Origin: Limimaricola litoreus | Lineage (GTDB): Bacteria > Pseudomonadota > Alphaproteobacteria > Rhodobacterales > Rhodobacteraceae | DNA length: 64,000 nt | Assembly: GCF_024159025.1 (NCBI RefSeq) | Contig: NZ_JAMYXC010000112.1 | Location: 1-64,000 of the forward strand | Direction: 5' to 3' | Position numbers and translations under genes: made by a program | Shown: positions 53,013 through 62,277 of the stretch, piece by piece | Position numbering within the stretch: position 1 is the first letter of the stretch | How the letters are laid out: each line of letters opens with the position of its first letter | The notes under the pieces: generated by a model | What the model saw: only the letters and a program-made list of their open reading frames with translations | Database searches by the model: none | What the model was told of the DNA's origin: nothing

Positions 53013-53870
53013 ATGTCCGAGGTTGCCAAAATCTACATGGAAAAATTCGGCCTCGATCAGAGGCCGTTTTCGCTGGTTCCGGATCCGGATTTCCTGTTCT
53101 GGTCCCCGGGTCACCGGCGCGCGTACACCATGCTCGAGTACGGTCTGTACACCGGTGCGCCGATCACCTTGATCTCCGGCGACGTCGGGATCGGCAAGAC
53201 CACGCTGCTGCACCATCTTCTGAAGCAGGTGGGCGAAGATATCACAATCGGATTGATCGCCAACGCACATGGCGGACGCGGCGACCTGCTACGCTGGGTC
53301 CTGATGGCGCTGGATCAGACGACCACGCCGGAATCGTCCTATGTCGATCTGTTCAAGCAGTTCCAGACCTTTCTGATCGAAGAGTACGCGGAAGGCCGCA
53401 AGGTCGTGCTCATTTTCGACGAAGCACAGAACCTCGACCGTGAGACGCTCGAAGAGCTGCGCATGTTCACCAACATCAATGCCAACAAGGACGAGCTCCT
53501 GCAGCTGATCCTCGTGGGCCAGCCCGAATTGCGCACATTGGTCCGTCGCCCCGACCTGACGCAGTTCGCGCAGCGCATCGCTGCCAGCTTTCACCTCTCG
53601 GCGATGGACGAGGCGACCGTGACCGAATATATTCACCACCGGATGGAGCGGGCAGGGGCCGAACGTAGGATCTTTACTCCGGAGGCCACCTCTCGCATCT
53701 TCGGCGCGACCCAGGGCATTCCCCGCCTCGTGAACCAGCTTGCCGACTTTGCCCTCATCTACGCAAGCAGCGACGATCTCGATGAGGTTGATGGAACGAC
53801 GATAGAAAATGTTCTGCGGGACGGCGTCTTCTTCGCCGGCGTGCTGCGCTTAGAAAATGCTGTAATATGA
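53013..53870 (+). CDS. ExeA-like AAA ATPase of the exosortase/EPS system
   Basis: The 285-residue ATPase has Walker A GDVGIGKTT at 56-64, Walker B VVLIFDEAQNL at 131-141 and an Arg-rich sensor region RRPDLTQFAQRI. It begins with YMEKFGLDQRPFSLVPDPDF, the opening of the ExeA/XrtA-associated ATPase family. It lacks the peptidoglycan-binding domain of ExeA. It may assist export or sorting across the inner membrane. GGAG precedes the ATG. The next gene overlaps its end by 4 bp. Confidence 0.88.
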   Translation: MSEVAKIYMEKFGLDQRPFSLVPDPDFLFWSPGHRRAYTMLEYGLYTGAPITLISGDVGIGKTTLLHHLLKQVGEDITIGLIANAHGGRGDLLRWVLMALDQTTTPESSYVDLFKQFQTFLIEEYAEGRKVVLIFDEAQNLDRETLEELRMFTNINANKDELLQLILVGQPELRTLVRRPDLTQFAQRIAASFHLSAMDEATVTEYIHHRMERAGAERRIFTPEATSRIFGATQGIPRLVNQLADFALIYASSDDLDEVDGTTIENVLRDGVFFAGVLRLENAVI

Positions 53871-55429
53871 AATTTGACCTTCGGTACTACCTCTCGATCT
53901 TCTTCCGCCGCATCCACTACTTCTTGCTGGTGGCGATCATCGTTTCTGCGGCCGGCACCAGCATCGCGGTGATGTTGCCGCCGGTCTTCGTGTCACGTGC
54001 GGTGCTGCTGATCGAAGGGCCGCAAATCCCCAACGAATTGGCGGCTTCGACCGTCCGGACCGGCCCGGCAGAGCAGGCTCAGATCATCAAGCAGATGCTG
54101 ATGACCCGAAACACGCTGCTTGAAATTGCCGACGAGCTGCAGATCTATCCCAACCGCAACGGCGTCAATCCGGATGCGATCGTCAGTGACATGCGCCAAA
54201 GGGTCGTGATCCAGCCGTCCTTCGGCCGCAACGGCAGCAACACGCTGACCGTCCAGTTTTCGGGGAGCAACCCTCGCAAGGTCGCCGAAGTCGCCAATGA
54301 CCTGGTGAGCCGCGTTCTTTCGCAGTCGGTGGAAATGCGTGCCGGTCGCGCAACGCAGACCTCGGAGTTCTTCGAGGATGAGGTGAACCGGTTGAGCGCC
54401 GAGATCGATCGCAAGAGCAAAGAGATCCTCGAGTTCAAACTGGCCAACCAGAACGCCCTTCCCGAATCCCTTACATATCTTCGCAGCCAGCAGGCATCGC
54501 TTCAGGAGCGGTCCTTGCAGCTTCAGCGCGATCGCAATTCACTCGTCGAGCGGCGTGCCAGTCTCGAGGATCTCTACCAGCGCACCGGACGCGTGGCCCC
54601 CGTCAACGAAAACCAGAGCCCTGCGCAGCGCGAATTGGCGCAACTTCAGTCCGAGCTCGACAGCGCGCTGCTGGTTTTTTCGAGCCAGAACCCGAAGGTG
54701 AAGGTGCTGCAGGCGCGGGTTGCTGCGCTCGAGTCGCGTGTCGCCTCCGATCAGGGGGCGGTACAGGAAGACGAGGGTCCGAGCCTTTACGAAGTCCAGA
54801 TGGCCGATATCGCGTCGCAGCTTGAGCGGATCGATGAGGAACTTCAGCGCAACGCGGAGGCGGTGAGCTCGATCCAGGAAACGATCGAATCCACGCCCAG
54901 CAATTCCATTGCGCTCGAAGAACTCAATCGCAGCTATTCGGCGACCCAACAGCAATATAACGCGGCCATTACCCGTCTTTCCGAGGCGCGTACGGGTGAG
55001 CGGATCGAGGTGCTTTCCAAGGGACAGCGCATCACCTTGCTGGAAGAGGCCCGGGTTGCGAGCCGCCCCGAGCGACCCGACCGGCCAATGATCGCCGCTG
55101 CGAGCCTCGGAGGCGGTATCGCGCTTGGACTTGCTTTGGTCGTGCTGCTCGAGCTCCTGAACTCTTCTATTCGCCGCCCGGTGGAGATCACGAACAAGCT
55201 CGGAATTACCCCGTTGGGAACACTGCCCTATGTCCGGACGCGCCGCGAGACTGCCGTTCGTCGGGGGCTTATTGGCGGAATCCTGCTTTTGCTCCTCATC
55301 GGTATTCCGGCTGCCATCTGGGCACTCGACACCTATTACCTGCCTCTTGATCTCATCCTGGACCGGCTTGTGGAACGGTCGGGCCTGAGCGGGTTGTTGG
55401 TGAAGCTTAGCGGAGGACCAGGCGCATGA
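53867..55429 (+). CDS. Polysaccharide chain-length determinant (Wzc/GumC-like)
   Basis: The 520-residue protein has an N-terminal Wzz domain with membrane helix (about 18-37), a long periplasmic coiled-coil region (about 165-385, rich in Gln/Glu/Arg/Leu) and two C-terminal helices near 410 and 470. A GNVR-like segment (SNSIALEELNRSYSATQQQYN) lies before the second helix. It has no kinase domain of its own; this is encoded by the following gene. It controls the length and export of the polysaccharide chain. Confidence 0.9.
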   Translation: MKFDLRYYLSIFFRRIHYFLLVAIIVSAAGTSIAVMLPPVFVSRAVLLIEGPQIPNELAASTVRTGPAEQAQIIKQMLMTRNTLLEIADELQIYPNRNGVNPDAIVSDMRQRVVIQPSFGRNGSNTLTVQFSGSNPRKVAEVANDLVSRVLSQSVEMRAGRATQTSEFFEDEVNRLSAEIDRKSKEILEFKLANQNALPESLTYLRSQQASLQERSLQLQRDRNSLVERRASLEDLYQRTGRVAPVNENQSPAQRELAQLQSELDSALLVFSSQNPKVKVLQARVAALESRVASDQGAVQEDEGPSLYEVQMADIASQLERIDEELQRNAEAVSSIQETIESTPSNSIALEELNRSYSATQQQYNAAITRLSEARTGERIEVLSKGQRITLLEEARVASRPERPDRPMIAAASLGGGIALGLALVVLLELLNSSIRRPVEITNKLGITPLGTLPYVRTRRETAVRRGLIGGILLLLLIGIPAAIWALDTYYLPLDLILDRLVERSGLSGLLVKLSGGPGA

Positions 55430-55460
55430 GCCCGGTCCATATCATGAAGGATGATCTCTG

Positions 55461-56285
55461 ATGGAGCGTATCCAATCCGCGCTGGAGCGCGCCCGATCGA
55501 AACGCATTGGGGCCCCCAGCCGGAAGCCAGCCGGATCCCGGGTGAAGAAACTGGCGCGGCCTGACGAGGTTCAGGACCGGTGGAATGCGCTGCAGACCTT
55601 TGAACCCAATCCAAAGGTCCTGGCCAAGAACCGGATCCACACCCTGGAACGCGGTGAGCTGTCCGTACCATTGGACATGCTGCGCACCAAGGTGCTGCAG
55701 CTGATGCGGAACAACGGCTGGAAGCGGCTGGCCATTACCTCTCCGAACAGCTCATGTGGCAAGACCACGACAAGCCTCAATCTGGCATTCGGTATTGCGC
55801 GTCAGCTCGAACACGCGCCGATTCTCATCGAGATGGACCTCCGCCGCCCCAACCTCGCATCAACGCTGGGCATGCCCAAAACGGATTTGCAATTTTCGAA
55901 GGTGCTTGAAGGCGAGGCACCGATCGCGTCGCAGCTGCGGCGTATTGGGGCCAACCTGGCCGTGGGTGCAAACGCATCACCTGCGCGACACCCATCCGAG
56001 CTGCTGCAAAGCGACACGATGAAAGCTGCCCTGGAAGAGATCGAAGCGTCTTACGCACCGAGCCTGCTGATTTTCGACATGCCGCCGATGCTGGTCAGTG
56101 ACGACATGATCGGCTTCGCGGACAGTGTCGATTGCGTGCTGCTCGTTGCGGCGGCCGAAAGCACCACGATCAAGGAGCTCGACGACTGTGAGCGCGAGTT
56201 GGGCGAGCGGACCAACGTGCTCGGGGTCGTGCTCAACAAGTGTCGCTACATGGGCAAGGAATACGGGTACAACTACTATGGTTGA
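55461..56285 (+). CDS. CpsD/CapB-like tyrosine autokinase
   Basis: The 274-residue protein has a BY-kinase ATPase domain. Walker A reads SPNSSCGKTTT (93-103), Walker A' ILIEMDLRRPNL near 124-134 and Walker B LLIFDMPPM near 199. The C-terminus has a Tyr cluster (MGKEYGYNYYG), the usual autophosphorylation tail. It partners with the chain-length protein encoded 31 bp upstream. Phosphorylation cycles are thought to drive chain growth and export. Confidence 0.9.
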   Translation: MERIQSALERARSKRIGAPSRKPAGSRVKKLARPDEVQDRWNALQTFEPNPKVLAKNRIHTLERGELSVPLDMLRTKVLQLMRNNGWKRLAITSPNSSCGKTTTSLNLAFGIARQLEHAPILIEMDLRRPNLASTLGMPKTDLQFSKVLEGEAPIASQLRRIGANLAVGANASPARHPSELLQSDTMKAALEEIEASYAPSLLIFDMPPMLVSDDMIGFADSVDCVLLVAAAESTTIKELDDCERELGERTNVLGVVLNKCRYMGKEYGYNYYG

Positions 56286-56336
56286 AGTCGCATGAGAGGG
56301 GATATGCCAACCCTTTCAAGCCTTTGCTTGACACAG

Positions 56337-56364
56337 AAAAAGGGCCGCTTTCGCGGCCCTTTTC
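56337..56364. terminator. Bidirectional intrinsic terminator
   Basis: AAAAAGGGCCGC, a TTTC loop and GCGGCCCTTTT form a stem with A-run before and T-run after. It ends both the rightward kinase operon and the leftward VPLPA-CTERM gene. Confidence 0.85.
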
Positions 56365-56392
56365 ATATCAGAGGTCAAACAGGTGGACCGGA

Positions 56393-57130
56393 TCAGGCGG
56401 TCTTGCGACGACGCTTCACAAGGCCAAGACCACCGAGCGCGCCCAACAGCAGCAGACCACCGGCCGGCAGCGGAACCGGGTTCGGGGCGCTATCGGGATT
56501 GTCGAACGAGTAGTCGATCGCTGCGAGTGCATAGTCCCGCGTGTCCGTCGGATTGTCGAACGTACCACCGGCCTTGAACCTCAGCTTCGACACCTGGACG
56601 GCAGGGAGAAGCTTTTCGGTCTGATAGCCACCATTGTCCGGGTTATCGCCGAGGTCTTCGACCGCAGCGATCTCGAGGATCAGATTGTCCGGGTCGTAGA
56701 CAAAGGCATGCTCCTGCCCGCCGGGCCCATCTGCGGTATCAGCGGACTTGAAAAGGTCAAGCACATGCACCGCGGTCAAAAAGATCGACTTGCTGAACGT
56801 CAGCAGGATACTTTGGTCCACGCCAGGAGCGTCGGTAATTTCATCATCGGCCTTGGCACCACTGACGCCGACGCCGTCATAGTCCCGCTTGAGGCTCTCG
56901 CCACCGCTACCGCCGGCATAGGTGCCATCGGCCGGAGTCATGTAGTTCAGCGTGCCGCCCTCCGCCGAGAGCTCCCACTTGGTCTCGTTCGAACCGGAGC
57001 CGATCGTACCCATCGCATCGCCAGCGTACACGCTCGCATCGGTGAAATCCAAACGCGCGGCCGAGGCGCCCGTTGCCGCAGCAACGGCCAGAGCCGAAGC
57101 GGTCACGAGAATCTTAAAAGATGCCTTCAT
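56393..57130 (-). CDS. Exported VPLPA-CTERM protein (exosortase substrate) 2
   Basis: The 245-residue protein has a Sec signal peptide (cleavage near ASA, residue 24). From residue 219 it carries the sorting tail VPLPAGGLLLLGALGG and a basic end KRRRKTA. The mature domain is rich in Gly, Asp and Ser and has a possible beta-sandwich with the segments FLTAVHVLDLF and AFVYDPDNLILEIA. It is an expected client of XrtD. The terminator at 56337 follows its stop, and AAAGG precedes its ATG. The 57131-57413 gap shows no gene. Confidence 0.88.
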   Translation of the reverse strand: MKASFKILVTASALAVAAATGASAARLDFTDASVYAGDAMGTIGSGSNETKWELSAEGGTLNYMTPADGTYAGGSGGESLKRDYDGVGVSGAKADDEITDAPGVDQSILLTFSKSIFLTAVHVLDLFKSADTADGPGGQEHAFVYDPDNLILEIAAVEDLGDNPDNGGYQTEKLLPAVQVSKLRFKAGGTFDNPTDTRDYALAAIDYSFDNPDSAPNPVPLPAGGLLLLGALGGLGLVKRRRKTA

Positions 57131-57413
57131 ATCAAAACCTTTCACTCGTGCTAGCACTATGCCGTGCACTCCTTTGTGAGGAGAATAGCATGTTGCAGGC
57201 CATCTGAAACAGGGGATGTGCAAGAAAGGTCGATTTGGTGCCACAAATTCGCCCCTTTCACGAAAACGTCATGAGGGTAGCCGCTCCCGAAGGTCGTTTT
57301 TCCCAGAGGTTGTTTACCTTCTGGCATCAATTTCCCCCGGAAGGCATCGCTGTCGCCGCGTAGGTCCGAATCTGATTGCGAGTGGCGGCGTCCCAAGGCA
57401 GCCGAGCACCGAA

Positions 57414-58799
57414 TTAAATGCGGCCGCTGTGTGTCACCGAGAAAAACGCCGGCGCGCTGAGATGACGACCGTTGTCGGCGAACACCGCGATGTCGATCCG
57501 CTGACCCGGCAGCGCCCCCGGCCGAAAGACGACCTGCATCCTGTCGCCCTTGGGTCCCTGAGGAACGAGGCGAACCTTGTCCTGGTCGGTTCCAATGACC
57601 AGCCATTCGAACTGCAGGGGGCGTTGGTTCGGGTCCGATGTCCCGCTCGAGGACAGGATCATCGTGCGGGGTTCATCACTCGTTTCCCATGCCCTTGCAA
57701 TCGAAGAGGGTGTGTCGAACCCATAACCGAGAGGCAACGCCTCATCCCGCGCCGGTTTGCCCGTCTCGCTTTCCACCCTCAGTCGCACCATTGGGGGGAT
57801 GTCCTCTGGCGCGATCGATTGAGCCATGGCCATCATTCGCACCGGCTGTATTGCGTCCGTATCGAATACGACAGGGTGAGCCGTCTGGGAAAGATAGTCC
57901 CTTCGGCTGCGAACCTGCGACTGCGCGCGTCGGAACACCATCTGCACCGTCGGCGCGAGAAGCCGTTCCTGTCGGAGGCGCGCGAGGGTCTCCGGGCGAA
58001 ACGCCGCGATCGTCATCGCGATCGCTTCGAGGAACGGGCGGTCGCTGTAGGATGAGCCCTGGCTGATGAGCATGTAGGGCCAGTTTGCCGGAAACAGGTC
58101 GGCCTCGTCGTGGTCGCGGTGCTCAGGGTAGACGTAGATATGATTGAGCGCATAGCTCGCATAGGCGCGCTGCGGTTCCGGGGGGTGTGTCATGGCGTGG
58201 CGCGGCAGGCTTCTTGCGTCCGGCCCGTTCGTGTAGGCCGTCGATGAGTTGCCGATCACGATCCGGTCGAAGAGCAGCGCCCCGGCAAGGCCATAGCCGA
58301 GCCCTTTTGCCCGCAATGCATCGTCATAACGTATCCGCGTGATCTGCGGGAAAGCGGTAGGGGGCAGTTCGGAATGCCCGTCGTCGCGATTGTCGTAATA
58401 GACGGAATCGAGCCCCGCGGCACGACCATTGGCGGCCAGGCGGCGCAGGTAGCGCGCCGCGGCGTCGTCGCGCTCGGGGTCGATGATCGGTTGCGGCTCG
58501 CGCTCGGGCGGATCGGGGAGATGGGCGATGGCCAGATAGGGCGCGATCCTTGTCAGGCGCAAGGTGCCGTCGAGCGTCACGCTGCGCGGCGCCGGATGGC
58601 CCTGCGCGGATACAGGACCGGGCCAAGCTGCGGGCAGAGCGCCCAAGGCCGCAAGGGCCACGCCGCCCAGAAAGGCACGTCGACCCGGTCCCGCGACGTC
58701 TTGCCTCCGACCGGTATCCGACCATAGGTTGTCACGGTTCAGGAGCACGGCGGATGAGCCTTGTATCCGGGCGCGGGTGTATGGAACTCTCTGTCTCAT
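57414..58799 (-). CDS. Exported protein of unknown function with Tat-like signal
   Basis: The frame gives up to 461 residues. A twin-arginine motif RRAFLGGVALAALGALPAAWPG near residue 40 suggests Tat export. The mature part has no recognised domain; segments such as DSVYYDNRDDGHSE and ALNHIYVYPEHRDHDEADLFP are rich in acidic and aromatic residues and could contact metal or sugar. The N-terminal 38 residues before the Tat motif are unusual, so the true start may be an internal GTG around residue 17. It is divergent from the glycosyltransferase operon and may belong with the polysaccharide genes. Confidence 0.7.
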   Translation of the reverse strand: MRQRVPYTRARIQGSSAVLLNRDNLWSDTGRRQDVAGPGRRAFLGGVALAALGALPAAWPGPVSAQGHPAPRSVTLDGTLRLTRIAPYLAIAHLPDPPEREPQPIIDPERDDAAARYLRRLAANGRAAGLDSVYYDNRDDGHSELPPTAFPQITRIRYDDALRAKGLGYGLAGALLFDRIVIGNSSTAYTNGPDARSLPRHAMTHPPEPQRAYASYALNHIYVYPEHRDHDEADLFPANWPYMLISQGSSYSDRPFLEAIAMTIAAFRPETLARLRQERLLAPTVQMVFRRAQSQVRSRRDYLSQTAHPVVFDTDAIQPVRMMAMAQSIAPEDIPPMVRLRVESETGKPARDEALPLGYGFDTPSSIARAWETSDEPRTMILSSSGTSDPNQRPLQFEWLVIGTDQDKVRLVPQGPKGDRMQVVFRPGALPGQRIDIAVFADNGRHLSAPAFFSVTHSGRI

Positions 58800-58827
58800 G
58801 TTACATGATGTTCACCGCCCGGCGGCA

Positions 58828-59733
58828 ATGCCAATATCCATCATCATTCCCCACCTCAATCAGCCCGAAGCGCTGGAGCGCGGCCTGCGCGCCTTGGTGC
58901 CGCAGCTTGCCGAGCGGGACGAGATCATCGTCGTCGACAACGGGTCGGGTCAGTTGCCGCGAGAGGTCTGCGATGCCTTTCCCGGCGTGCAACTCCTCGA
59001 AGAAGCGCAACCGGGGCCGGGGCCCGCGCGCAATACCGGCGTCGCAGCGGCGCGCCACGATCTGCTGGCCTTCATCGACGCCGATTGTGTCGCCGGCGAG
59101 GGATGGCTCGATGCGATCCGGGCGCGGTTTGCGCAACCCGAGGCGCAAATCCTCGGTGGCGACGTACGCATCTTGCTCGTGGATCCAGACCGGCCGACCC
59201 GGATCGAAGCCTATGAGAGCGTCTATGCCTACCGGATGGACCGCTACATCCGCGAGCAGGGCTTTACCGGGACAGGCAATCTTGCGGCGCGGCGTAGTGT
59301 AATCGAAGCGGTCGGGCCCTTTGCCGGGGCAGGGGTGGCCGAGGATCGCGATTGGGGCCAGCGCGCGACGCGGGCTGGCTATGTCATAACCTATGTCGCG
59401 GAGATGCAGGCGTTTCATCCCGGCCGCGACAACTTTGCCGAATTATGCGCCAAGTGGGACCGACATACCGCGCATGATTTCGAAAGTGCAAAGCTGCGTC
59501 GCGGCGGGCGGGCCAGGTGGGTTGCCAAGACGCTGGCGATGGGGGTGTCGCCGTTGGCCGAGATCCCCCGCGTGCTCGCATCGGACCGGATCCACGGCCC
59601 GCGCGTGCGGCTCGACGCGATCGCCTGTCTTGCACAGATCCGTTTCTACCGGATGCGGATCATGACGCGGCTGCTCCTGCAGGGTGGGTCCGACCGGCTG
59701 GTGGAGCAGTGGAACCGCCCGGACCCGCGGTAA
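58828..59733 (+). CDS. Glycosyltransferase family 2
   Basis: The 301-residue protein has a GT-A fold beginning MPISIIIPHLNQPEALE, a GPARNTGVAAAR segment and the DxD-type motif FIDADC near residue 87. A later GTGNLAARR and AEDRDWGQRATRAGY hold the acceptor/base ED motif. It adds a sugar to the growing lipid-linked chain at the cytoplasmic face. The ATG at 58828 is used because the family starts there; an in-frame ATG at 58798 would add ten residues and touch the divergent gene. Confidence 0.88.
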   Translation: MPISIIIPHLNQPEALERGLRALVPQLAERDEIIVVDNGSGQLPREVCDAFPGVQLLEEAQPGPGPARNTGVAAARHDLLAFIDADCVAGEGWLDAIRARFAQPEAQILGGDVRILLVDPDRPTRIEAYESVYAYRMDRYIREQGFTGTGNLAARRSVIEAVGPFAGAGVAEDRDWGQRATRAGYVITYVAEMQAFHPGRDNFAELCAKWDRHTAHDFESAKLRRGGRARWVAKTLAMGVSPLAEIPRVLASDRIHGPRVRLDAIACLAQIRFYRMRIMTRLLLQGGSDRLVEQWNRPDPR

Positions 59734-59845
59734 AACACCTTGCGCAAGATGTTGTCTTCTTGTCCTTGCCACGGCACGGCCATAGTCCTTCGCGGATACT
59801 GGTCCATTTCAGTCTGAACGGCGAGTCACACACGGAGTAGCAGGC

Positions 59846-61312
59846 GTGCAATTGCGACACCCCGAAAGTTTCGAAGGCCAATTCCTGATCTGCGCCGATA
59901 CCGACGCGCTGTCGCAGACCGCGACGCATCGTCTGACCCGGACCGCGCTCGCCGTGCAGGCGCCGCTGCCTGTCGTCACGGTCGAAGACGCCGCCGGACG
60001 ACCCGTCGGCCTGCTGCTCGGAGTGCCGATCTCCGAGGACGGGAAGATATTGCGCGACCGGCACAGGCTCGACCTTCACTGGTCTGGGGATGTCGACGCG
60101 TTGGTCGAGAGCGAAATCTACGCTCTTGCGGGGAGCTTCGTCTTCGTGCTGGACGACGGCGATCACCGTCGCCTCTACCTCGATGCATGCGGCTCCTTGT
60201 CCGCGGTCTATGATCCCGAACGCCGTCGTGCCGCAGCCACCAGTCTGCAGCTTCTCGACCCCGACGAGGCGCAGACGCGTTTTCGCGCGCGCATGTATGA
60301 CGAGCTGCATATTGCGCGCGACGGATGGTTTCCTGCCGGGCTGACCGCGCATGAGGGCATCTGGCGCCTCATGCCCAACCATTACCTCGATCTCGACAGC
60401 TTCGAGACGCGGCGCCACTGGCCTTGCGAACCGATTGCGCGCGCGCCGGCGCCCGAGGCGGCGTGCAGCACGATCCTGTCGGAGATGCGGCGCACCATGT
60501 CGGCCGCCGCGGCCCAAGGACCCGCTTATGTGTCGCTCACGGCCGGCAACGAGACGCGGATGCTGGTCGCAGCCGGGCGCGAGATGCGCGACGCGTTCAC
60601 ATTCGTCACCGTGCGGGCCGAGGGGGTCGAGCTTGATCGCATCCGGGCCGAAGAGCTGGCATCGCGGTTCGATCTGGAGCATCGAATCATTCCGCTGCGC
60701 GAAGCGGACGGCGCGGTGGCGCAGGACTGGCATGCGCGGACGGGTTACACCTTTGGTGGGCCCCATATGCGCACGCATCCGACCACCCATGCGCTGCGCG
60801 ACCGCGAATTCTTCATAGGGGGGCTCGGTGGCGAGATCGGCCGCGGCTTTTTCTGGCGCGCCACCGATGACGACGGCACGCCGCTCGATCCGGACGGGCT
60901 TTGGGCCCGCATGGGCCTGCCGCCACAGCCTGAGATGCTACCACATGTTGCGCGCTGGCTGGACGGCGTTCGCCACCTGCCGACGCTGCTGCAGCTTGAC
61001 CTTGCTTATCTGGAACTGCGCATGGGATGCTGGGGCTTCGCCCCGAGCTATGCCTCGGTCACGCCGCTGCGCCTGCATCCGCTGATCTCGCGGCGCAGCT
61101 TCGTGGCGATGCTGTCCTTGCCGCCGGACTGGCGGCGCATGCAGGACCGGTCGAACCGGATGATCCAGGCGGTGGTTCGACAAGGATGGCCCGAGCTTCT
61201 GGATCTTCCGATCAGCCGCTATGGTGATTACCGCGATCGCACGGGTCTCGTCCTGCGCGCCCTGCGTCAGCCGCATCTCGTCACCAAGAAGCTCAGAAAG
61301 ATGTTCGGATGA
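59846..61312 (+). CDS. Asparagine-synthase-like protein in a glycosyltransferase operon
   Basis: The 488-residue protein resembles AsnB-type enzymes without the N-terminal glutaminase Cys2. After a roughly 200-residue N-terminal domain it has SLTAGNETRML near 233-243, at the place of the PP-loop (SGGxDS) of ATP pyrophosphatases, with the key Ser/Asp replaced by Asn-Glu-Thr. A later GLGGEIGRGFFWR segment near 330 matches the family. AsnB-like proteins in polysaccharide loci may amidate uronic acid residues. It starts at GTG after GGAG and overlaps the next gene by 4 bp (ATGA). Confidence 0.7.
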   Translation: MQLRHPESFEGQFLICADTDALSQTATHRLTRTALAVQAPLPVVTVEDAAGRPVGLLLGVPISEDGKILRDRHRLDLHWSGDVDALVESEIYALAGSFVFVLDDGDHRRLYLDACGSLSAVYDPERRRAAATSLQLLDPDEAQTRFRARMYDELHIARDGWFPAGLTAHEGIWRLMPNHYLDLDSFETRRHWPCEPIARAPAPEAACSTILSEMRRTMSAAAAQGPAYVSLTAGNETRMLVAAGREMRDAFTFVTVRAEGVELDRIRAEELASRFDLEHRIIPLREADGAVAQDWHARTGYTFGGPHMRTHPTTHALRDREFFIGGLGGEIGRGFFWRATDDDGTPLDPDGLWARMGLPPQPEMLPHVARWLDGVRHLPTLLQLDLAYLELRMGCWGFAPSYASVTPLRLHPLISRRSFVAMLSLPPDWRRMQDRSNRMIQAVVRQGWPELLDLPISRYGDYRDRTGLVLRALRQPHLVTKKLRKMFG

Positions 61313-62277
61313 CCGCGCCTGCCATGGATGCCGATGCAGGCACCGATCTGTCGATCATCATCGTCAACTGGAACACCTTGCAGCTGACGCGGGACTGTCT
61401 CGTCACCGTCATGCAGGGGCTGGAGGGGATGAGCTCCGAGGTGATCGTCGTCGACAATGCCAGCGACGATGGGTCGGCCGAGATGATCGCGCGCGAGTTT
61501 CCGCAGGTCGAGTTGATCCGCAATGACGAGAACCGCGGCTTTGCAGCCGCGAACAATCAGGCGATGGCGCAAGCGCGCGGGGACTTCGTATTGTTGTTGA
61601 ACTCCGACACGCTGGTGCATGGCACGGTTTTGCCCGACAGCGTCGACTGGCTGCGGCGTCACCCGGATGTCGGCGCGATGAGCTGTCGGGTGCTCAACGA
61701 GGATGGCACGGGCCAACGGGTCTGTTCGATGTTTCCTTCGCTGCTCAACCTCTCGCTCGACGTCTTCGGCCTGTCGCGGCTGCGTCGTCCGCGGTTTTTC
61801 GGACGTTACCAACTGCGCCACTGGCAGCGCGACGACGAGCGCGAGGTCGAGACGGTCTCGGGCTGTTTCTTTCTGGTGCGCCGGACGGTCATCGAGCAGG
61901 TCGGGCGCTTCGACGAAGCCTTCTATTTCTTCGGGGAGGAGGTCGACTGGAGTTGCCGCATCCGCGCGGCGGGCTGGAAGCTGTTCCTGTCGCCGGTCGG
62001 CGCGATCACTCATCTCGAAGGCGGTTCGCAAAAGCGGCTGAGCCATAGGCGCAACGTGCTGCTCGCGGGCGCGTTGGTCCGGCTTCACCTCAAGCATCGG
62101 GGTCGAGCTTCGGCGATCGCGGCCTATCTGCTGATGCTCCTGTTCAACGCCTCGCGCGCCGTCAGTTGGAGCCTCGCCTCGTTGGTGTCGCGCTCGCCAC
62201 GAATTCGCGAAAAGGGGCGCTACTTCCGTGCCGTGCTGGCAAGCAGCCGCGACATCTGGCCCGAGACCGCCCGATGA
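61309..62277 (+). CDS. Glycosyltransferase family 2 (rhamnosyltransferase-like)
   Basis: The 322-residue protein has LSIIIVNWNTLQLTRDCL at about 14, VIVVDNASDDGS, ENRGFAAANNQ, and the metal motif LNSDT near 97-101. An acceptor segment GEEVDWSCRIRAAGWK is near 205-220. It is typical of rhamnosyl or related transferases that use dTDP/UDP sugars. A C-terminal hydrophobic stretch (about 265-300) may touch the membrane. Overlaps on both sides by 4 bp place it in a tightly coupled operon. Confidence 0.9.
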   Translation: MTAPAMDADAGTDLSIIIVNWNTLQLTRDCLVTVMQGLEGMSSEVIVVDNASDDGSAEMIAREFPQVELIRNDENRGFAAANNQAMAQARGDFVLLLNSDTLVHGTVLPDSVDWLRRHPDVGAMSCRVLNEDGTGQRVCSMFPSLLNLSLDVFGLSRLRRPRFFGRYQLRHWQRDDEREVETVSGCFFLVRRTVIEQVGRFDEAFYFFGEEVDWSCRIRAAGWKLFLSPVGAITHLEGGSQKRLSHRRNVLLAGALVRLHLKHRGRASAIAAYLLMLLFNASRAVSWSLASLVSRSPRIREKGRYFRAVLASSRDIWPETAR

